From NCBI GenBank assembly GCA_016721465.1, contig JADKIA010000003.1:372001-436000 (forward strand): a DNA stretch of 64,000 bases, read 5' to 3'. Source of the DNA: Ideonella sp. (GTDB lineage: Bacteria > Pseudomonadota > Gammaproteobacteria > Burkholderiales > Burkholderiaceae_C). Each line of letters opens with the position of its first letter. Position 1 is the first letter of the stretch. The notes below the pieces were generated by a model. That model was not told the DNA's origin. It saw only the letters and a program-made list of their open reading frames with translations, and made no database searches. The position numbers were made by a program, and so were the translations under genes. Shown one piece after another: positions 59,418 through 64,000 of the stretch.

Positions 59418-60326
59418 CTATGCCATGTCACCCAGCCGGCCGTGCCACCGCTCCACACCCTGCAGGCGCTGCCGCGCCGCCGTGCCCAGCTGCGCGGCCA
59501 CCTGCGCGGCCAGGAAGTTGATCACGCTGACGGCGGCCACGTAGGTGTCGAACATCGCCGCGCCGCGGCAATGGCAGCCCAGGGTCCAGTCGGCGCCCGG
59601 CACATCGGCGACGCCGGTGGGGTCGGTCACCAGCACGATGCGCACGCCCTCGGCGCGCGCGGCCCGCACGGCTGCGGCGAAGCTCGGTACGCGCCGGCGC
59701 ATGCCCACCGCCAGGATCACGTCTTCCCGGCCCAGGCCGACCAGGCTCTCGGCCAGCGTCTGCGAGGGCAGCGGTGCCAGGTCCACGCCGGGTCGCAGCA
59801 GGCCGAGTTGGATGCGCGCGTAGAGCGCCAGCCAGGCGCTGTTGCGAAACCCCAGCACGACCACACGGCGGGCGCGGGCCAGGGCCAGCACGCTGCCGTC
59901 CACCGCGGCCTCGTCCAAGCCGTGCAAGGTATGCGCCAAGGACAGCTGATCGGCCGCCACGTGCTGGGCGTAGACGGCCAGTCGGCCGTCGCCCGGCGGC
60001 GCATCGGGCTGCAGATACAGCGGTGCGCCCCACTGCTGGGCCTGCCGCGCCTCGCGGCGCGCCGCAGCGTGGCTGTCGTAGCCCAGGCGCTGGATGAGCC
60101 GCGTCACCGCCGCCTTGGACGCGCCGGCGTCGGCGGCCAGCTCGGTGGCGGAGTGCGTGGCCAGACGGCCGGGGTGGTTGAGCAGCACGTCGGCCACCCG
60201 CGCTTCGCTGCCCGGCAGGCCCTCGTAGCAGGCGTGGATGCGGCTCTCCAGCGTGACCGCTGGCGCTGCCGCGGGCTTGGCGGACTTGGGCGCGCGGGCG
60301 CGGCGCGGCGCGGGGGCGGAACTCAT
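59418..60326 (-). CDS. RpiR/MurR-family transcriptional regulator
   Basis: The 302-residue protein has an N-terminal HTH_6 domain (residues about 27-105: IHACYEGLPGSEARVADVLLNHPGRLATHSATELAADAGASKAAVTR in parts) and a SIS domain (about 125-260, with VVVLGFRNSAWLALYARIQL). The SIS part normally binds a sugar phosphate or similar ligand. Divergent from the XdhD-like gene, upstream of which an AT-rich IR is present, so it probably controls that gene and the permease. ATG 60326 is chosen; the upstream ATG at 60401 adds an unlikely extension. Confidence 0.88.
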   Translation of the reverse strand: MSSAPAPRRARAPKSAKPAAAPAVTLESRIHACYEGLPGSEARVADVLLNHPGRLATHSATELAADAGASKAAVTRLIQRLGYDSHAAARREARQAQQWGAPLYLQPDAPPGDGRLAVYAQHVAADQLSLAHTLHGLDEAAVDGSVLALARARRVVVLGFRNSAWLALYARIQLGLLRPGVDLAPLPSQTLAESLVGLGREDVILAVGMRRRVPSFAAAVRAARAEGVRIVLVTDPTGVADVPGADWTLGCHCRGAAMFDTYVAAVSVINFLAAQVAAQLGTAARQRLQGVERWHGRLGDMA

Positions 60327-60714
60327 TTCGACCGTTGGCCGGGCCAGCGGCACGGGCAGCAAGCCTGTGCGGCGGCGACGGCTGTTGCCTCGACATCGCA
60401 ACGGTATATGAAATTAATGTTTTAGCAAGACATTTCGTGAAACAATGCTGCCAAACCGGCCCGTCGACCTGGCGTTCCGGTCCGGAACCCCTGCCGGGAC
60501 GCTTGCCCTGGCCTCGCAGACCCCAAGCCCATGCAGCCAAGTCTTCGCAACCCCCACGGCGCGGCCTTCGAGGCGGACCTGTGGCTGGCTGTGCCGGGCC
60601 TCGGCCAGCGCAGGAGGGCGGGCCATCGACCTCCGGCGGGTCGGCGGTCAGGCCAGCGGCCTTTGGATATCCTGTGGCGGCCGCGGTTGGCGCAAACAGA
60701 GCAGGCAGACCATC
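60327..60714. other. Divergent control region between the RpiR regulator and the XdhD-like gene
   Basis: A 388-base region with no convincing gene. It holds an AT-rich patch at 60403-60450, unlike the surrounding GC-rich DNA, which includes a probable operator. The XdhD-like gene starts at 60715 after a GCAGGCAGACC ribosome site. Confidence 0.5.
60418..60444. promoter_or_regulatory. Candidate RpiR operator in an AT-rich patch
   Basis: A 27-bp site begins TGTTTTAGC and ends GTGAAACA, with 5-bp outer arms TGTTT/AAACA and an inner TTTCGTGAAA. It is in the divergent region between the RpiR gene and the XdhD-like gene. RpiR-family sites often have T/A-rich arms. Assignment is inference. Confidence 0.4.
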
Positions 60715-63333
60715 ATGCTGATTGAGTTCGTGCTGAATGGGATCAGGCAACGCGTGCAGACGCGGCCTGGTGAGAGTTTCCTGGAGGTGCTGCGCGAGCG
60801 CTGCGGCATCACGTCGCTCAAGTCGGGTTGCAGCCCGCAGGGCCAATGCGGCTGCTGCCTGGCGCTGGTCAACGGCGTGCCCAAGACCACTTGCGCCATG
60901 ACGCCGGGGTTTGCCAACGGCAAGCACGTGCTCACGCTCGAAGGCCTGGACGCTCGCGAGCGGCAGGACATCGGCGACGCCTTCTCGGCCGCCGCCGGGC
61001 TGCAGTGTGGCTTCTGCATCCCCGGCATCGCGCTGCGCGCCAAGGCGCTCACCGACCAGGACCCGGCGCCCTCGCGCCAGACCATCGCCGAGGCGCTGGA
61101 CGGCCACCTGTGCCGCTGCACGGGCTATGTGAAGATCATCGACGCCATCGAGAACCTGGCCGCATCCAAGCGCGGCGGGCACCTCCCGGTGCCGGGCAGT
61201 GACGGCCGCGTCGGCCAGCCGCTGGCCCGCTTCGGTGCCGTGGACATGGTGCTGGGCGCACGCCCCTACGTCGACGACGTGGTGCTGCCCGACATGCTGC
61301 ATGGCGCGCTGACCTTGTCGCCGCACGCCCGCGCCCGCGTGCTGCACATCGACACCAGCCGCGCCCGCGCCCTGCCTGGCGTGGTGCGCGTGGCCACCGC
61401 CGCCGACGTGCCTGGCGAGCGCTGGTACGGCATGCTGTACAACGACTGGCCTGGCTTCATCGCCGAAGGCGAAGAAACACGCTGTGTGGGCGACGTGCTG
61501 GCCGCCGTGGCCGCAGTCGACCGCCAGACCGCTCGCGCCGCCGCCGAACTGGTGGAGGTGAGCTACGAAGTGCTGCCGGCCACGCTGGACCCGCTGCAGG
61601 CGCTGGAGCCCGGTGCGCGCCAGGTCAACCCGCAACACGACAACCTGCTCGGCCACTCGGTGGTGCAGCGCGGTGACGCCGATGCGGCGCTGGCCGCCAG
61701 CGCGCATGTGGTCAGCGGCCATTGGCAGACGCAGCGCATCGAGCACCTCTTTCTGGAGCCCGAAAGCGCAGTGGCCGAGCCGGCACCGGGCGGCGGCCTG
61801 CGCATGCGCACGCAGGGCCAGGGCATCTTTGACGATCGCCGCCAGGTGGCGCGTTTCCTGGGCATGCCCATCGAGAAGATCTTCATCGAGTTGATGCCCA
61901 ACGGCGGCGCCTTCGGCGGCAAGGAGGACATGTCGATCCAGGCGCAGACCGCGTTGCTGGCGTACTTGACCCACCGCCCGGTGAAACTCACGCTCAGCCG
62001 CGACGAATCCATCCGCCTGCACCCCAAGCGCCACCCGATCGCGATGGACTACCGCATGGGCTGCGATGCCAACGGCATCTTCACTGCGGTGAAGGCGCGC
62101 ATGGTGGGTGACTCGGGGGCCTACGGGTCGGTGGGCGCCAAGGTGCTGGAGCGCGCCGCCGGCCACTCCTGCGGCGCCTACCGCGTGCCCAATGTCGACG
62201 TGCAGGCGCGGGCCGTCTACACCAACAACCCGCCATGCGGCGCCATGCGCGGTTTCGGCGTGAACCAGGCGCATTTCGCGCTGGAGGCCTGCATCGACAT
62301 GCTGGCCGACCAGCTCGGCCTCGACCACTGGGAGATCCGCTGGCGCAATGCGCTGAGCGTGGGCGACACCTTCGCCACCGGGCAAGTGCTCGAGAAGTCG
62401 GTGGGCATCCGCAAGACGCTGCAGGCCATCAAGCCGCACTGGGATGCCGCTGTCGCCTCCGGCCGCGCCGTGGGCATCGCCTGCGGCGTGAAGAACAGCG
62501 GCATCGGCAACGGCGTGGTCGAGTTCGGCAAGGCGCGCCTGGTGGTCGAGCGCGACGGCCAAATCACGTTGTACAACGGCTTCACCGAGATGGGCCAGGG
62601 CCTGATGACGGTGCTGGTGCAACTGGCGGTCGAAACCACCGGCCTGTCCGCCGCTGTCTTCGTGCCCAGGGTCGACAGTACCTATGACCTGGACTGCGGC
62701 CAGACCACCGGCTCGCGCGGCACGCTGCTCGCCGGGCGCGCCGTGCTCGATGCCGCCGCCAAGCTCAAGGCCGACCTCGACACCGGCCTCACGGTGGAGC
62801 AGCTCAAGGGCCGTGTCTACGTCGGCGAAACCGTGATCCGCGACACCACCGCACTGGGTGCGAAGGTCGACAAGATCAAGACCCACACCACCTTCGGCTG
62901 GGCCACGCAGATGGTCGTGCTCGACCCCTACGGCCGCGTCGACCGCGTGGTGGCCGCGCACGACGCCGGCCGCGTGCTCAACCCCGCGCTGTGCTCGGGG
63001 CAGATCGAGGGCGCGGTGCAGATGGGCCTGGGCTATGCGCTCACCGAAGAGCTGCGCTGCGAGAACGGCATGCCGGTGAGCACCAAGATCCGCGACATCG
63101 GCGTGCTGCGCGCGCGCGACATGCCGCAGGTCGACGTGATCCTGGTCGAAGACCCCGAGCCCGAAGGCCCGCTGGGCGCCAAGGGCGTGGGCGAGATCGG
63201 CCTGGTGCCCACCGCGGCAGCGGTGGCCAGTGCACTGCAGCGCTTCGACGGCATTCGCCGCCACACCCTGCCGATGAAGGACTCGCCCGCCGCACGCGCC
63301 ATGACGGGCTGCTACCCGCCTGAAACGAACTGA
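60715..63333 (+). CDS. XdhD-like molybdenum hydroxylase: fused [2Fe-2S] and molybdopterin domains
   Basis: The 872-residue protein has two [2Fe-2S] sites at the N-terminus: GCSPQGQCGCC (C39, C45, C48, with C60) and CGFC plus CRC (about residues 101-140). The rest is the molybdopterin-binding large part with GGAFGGKEDMSIQ, FGVNQAHFALEA and TTGSRGTLLAGRAVLDA, and the late GAKGVGEIGLVP that supplies the catalytic Glu. No FAD domain is present, so it differs from three-part xanthine dehydrogenases and resembles E. coli XdhD. It likely hydroxylates a purine in the cytoplasm. Start ATG 60715. Confidence 0.88.
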   Translation: MLIEFVLNGIRQRVQTRPGESFLEVLRERCGITSLKSGCSPQGQCGCCLALVNGVPKTTCAMTPGFANGKHVLTLEGLDARERQDIGDAFSAAAGLQCGFCIPGIALRAKALTDQDPAPSRQTIAEALDGHLCRCTGYVKIIDAIENLAASKRGGHLPVPGSDGRVGQPLARFGAVDMVLGARPYVDDVVLPDMLHGALTLSPHARARVLHIDTSRARALPGVVRVATAADVPGERWYGMLYNDWPGFIAEGEETRCVGDVLAAVAAVDRQTARAAAELVEVSYEVLPATLDPLQALEPGARQVNPQHDNLLGHSVVQRGDADAALAASAHVVSGHWQTQRIEHLFLEPESAVAEPAPGGGLRMRTQGQGIFDDRRQVARFLGMPIEKIFIELMPNGGAFGGKEDMSIQAQTALLAYLTHRPVKLTLSRDESIRLHPKRHPIAMDYRMGCDANGIFTAVKARMVGDSGAYGSVGAKVLERAAGHSCGAYRVPNVDVQARAVYTNNPPCGAMRGFGVNQAHFALEACIDMLADQLGLDHWEIRWRNALSVGDTFATGQVLEKSVGIRKTLQAIKPHWDAAVASGRAVGIACGVKNSGIGNGVVEFGKARLVVERDGQITLYNGFTEMGQGLMTVLVQLAVETTGLSAAVFVPRVDSTYDLDCGQTTGSRGTLLAGRAVLDAAAKLKADLDTGLTVEQLKGRVYVGETVIRDTTALGAKVDKIKTHTTFGWATQMVVLDPYGRVDRVVAAHDAGRVLNPALCSGQIEGAVQMGLGYALTEELRCENGMPVSTKIRDIGVLRARDMPQVDVILVEDPEPEGPLGAKGVGEIGLVPTAAAVASALQRFDGIRRHTLPMKDSPAARAMTGCYPPETN

Positions 63334-63353
63334 CTCGAACCGATGAGGAACCC

Positions 63354-64000
63354 ATGATCGAAGCCACCCGCATGGCCGACCAGGCCACCTACGACCGCGC
63401 AGTGCAGCACTTCGGCCAGCGCCGCATCGCGCTGCCCACCTTCGCCGAACTGGCCGAGCCGCAGCGCATCGGCGCAGCGCGCGTCGAGGGCCTGAAGGCC
63501 GTGGACGCCGATGCTGCGCAGGGCCTGAACCTGTTCCGCGTGCACTGGTACAACGACGCCGCGCGCAGCGGGCTGGCGCCACTGCCGGCCCACGTGGTGC
63601 TGCCCGAGGCGCTCACCGGCGTGGCCGCGCCGATCATCGTGGTGCTGGGCGATCGCTTCCCGATGATCCACGCCCACAAGGTGCTGCCGGCCTACGCCTG
63701 CCTGGTGTCGCGCTTGGTCACCGGCCGCTTCGACCCGGCGCGCCACCGTGCGCTGTGGCCTTCCACTGGCAACTACTGCCGCGGCGGCGTGGCCATTTCG
63801 CGCACCGTGGGCTGCCACGGCGTGGCCATCCTGCCCGCAGGCATGAGCGACGAGCGCTTCGACTGGCTCGAACAATGGGTCACCTCGCCCGAGGACATCG
63901 TGCGCACGCCCGGCACCGAAAGCAACGTGCGCGAGATCTACGAGGCCTGCGAGGCGCTGGCCAAGGATCCGGCCAACGTGGTGCTCAACCAGTTCAGCGA
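63354..64000 (+). CDS. PLP-dependent enzyme (fold type II), 3' end outside the window
   Basis: The frame opens at ATG 63354, 20 bp after the XdhD-like gene, with a GAGGAACCC ribosome site, and runs off the window end. LFRVHWYNDAARSG and FPMIHAHKVLPAYA hold the Lys that binds PLP in fold type II enzymes; STGNYCRGGVAISR binds the phosphate. The relatives are threonine-dehydratase and diaminopropionate-ammonia-lyase types. In E. coli ygeX (diaminopropionate ammonia lyase) lies in the same genomic neighbourhood as xdhD, so a similar purine-related role is inferred. Confidence 0.8.
   Translation, partial: MIEATRMADQATYDRAVQHFGQRRIALPTFAELAEPQRIGAARVEGLKAVDADAAQGLNLFRVHWYNDAARSGLAPLPAHVVLPEALTGVAAPIIVVLGDRFPMIHAHKVLPAYACLVSRLVTGRFDPARHRALWPSTGNYCRGGVAISRTVGCHGVAILPAGMSDERFDWLEQWVTSPEDIVRTPGTESNVREIYEACEALAKDPANVVLNQFS

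Noticed and set aside
59428..63582. A very long open frame on the minus strand across the regulator and the XdhD-like gene
   Set aside because: It is antisense to well-recognised genes and has no protein motif; long antisense frames are expected in such GC-rich coding DNA.

Overview
The window is a GC-rich chromosomal segment with dense, mostly collinear genes and no rRNA, tRNA, CRISPR array or insertion sequence that I could recognise. Gene content points to a free-living betaproteobacterium of the order Burkholderiales: a Bug/TctC-type periplasmic receptor, a CaiB-type CoA transferase, many acyl-CoA genes, a ProQ/FinO protein, OmpW, and a xanthine dehydrogenase next to an NCS2 permease. This is inferred from families and base composition, not from a taxonomic search.

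Layout. (1) 1-3.2 kb: the 3' part of a long protein with 78-residue coiled-coil repeats. (2) 3.2-11.9 kb: mixed plus-strand genes (CoA transferase, membrane protein, Bug receptor, DNA glycosylase tag, P-loop kinase-like protein, amidase, lipoproteins, type IV pilin-like protein, two membrane proteins). (3) 11.8-19.5 kb, minus strand: a flavin oxidoreductase, a TVP38/disulfide-reductase fusion, a frameshifted amidase next to an M81 metallopeptidase, and a ProQ protein. (4) 19.7-27.4 kb: two lipoproteins, GMP reductase, an unknown 135-residue protein, a decayed toxin beside an intact antitoxin, a RIO-type kinase, an isolated VgrG plus PAAR spike pair, a ferredoxin and a small Cys-rich secreted protein. 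(5) 27.5-36.5 kb: OmpW and GDSL esterase, a periplasmic thiol/redox group (cytochrome c, ankyrin-DsbA fusion, rhodanese), a GH3 glycosidase with a LacI-type operator, a bactofilin-like membrane protein and a nitroreductase.

(6) 36.6-56 kb: an acyl-CoA catabolic region. It has two AMP-forming acyl-CoA ligases, two acyl-CoA dehydrogenases, two separate enoyl-CoA hydratases, a fused hydratase/3-hydroxyacyl-CoA dehydrogenase, a thiolase, two SDR dehydrogenases, a MaoC-like protein, a cyclase-family hydrolase and an APH-type kinase. Together they could activate an acid, oxidise it and cleave it to acetyl-CoA. The APH kinase plus ACAD10/11-like dehydrogenase suggests 4-hydroxyacyl-CoA substrates. 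A Ser/Thr kinase-HDOD-GAF regulator sits in the middle. (7) 56-64 kb: a NUDIX hydrolase, RlmJ, then a purine-related locus: NCS2 permease, RpiR-type regulator, an XdhD-like molybdenum enzyme and a PLP-dependent enzyme cut by the window end.

The most interesting items are the repeat protein, the ankyrin-DsbA fusion with a rhodanese under a possible persulfide-sensor operator, the kinase-HDOD-GAF protein, the isolated VgrG/PAAR pair, and the xdhD-like/PLP purine locus.
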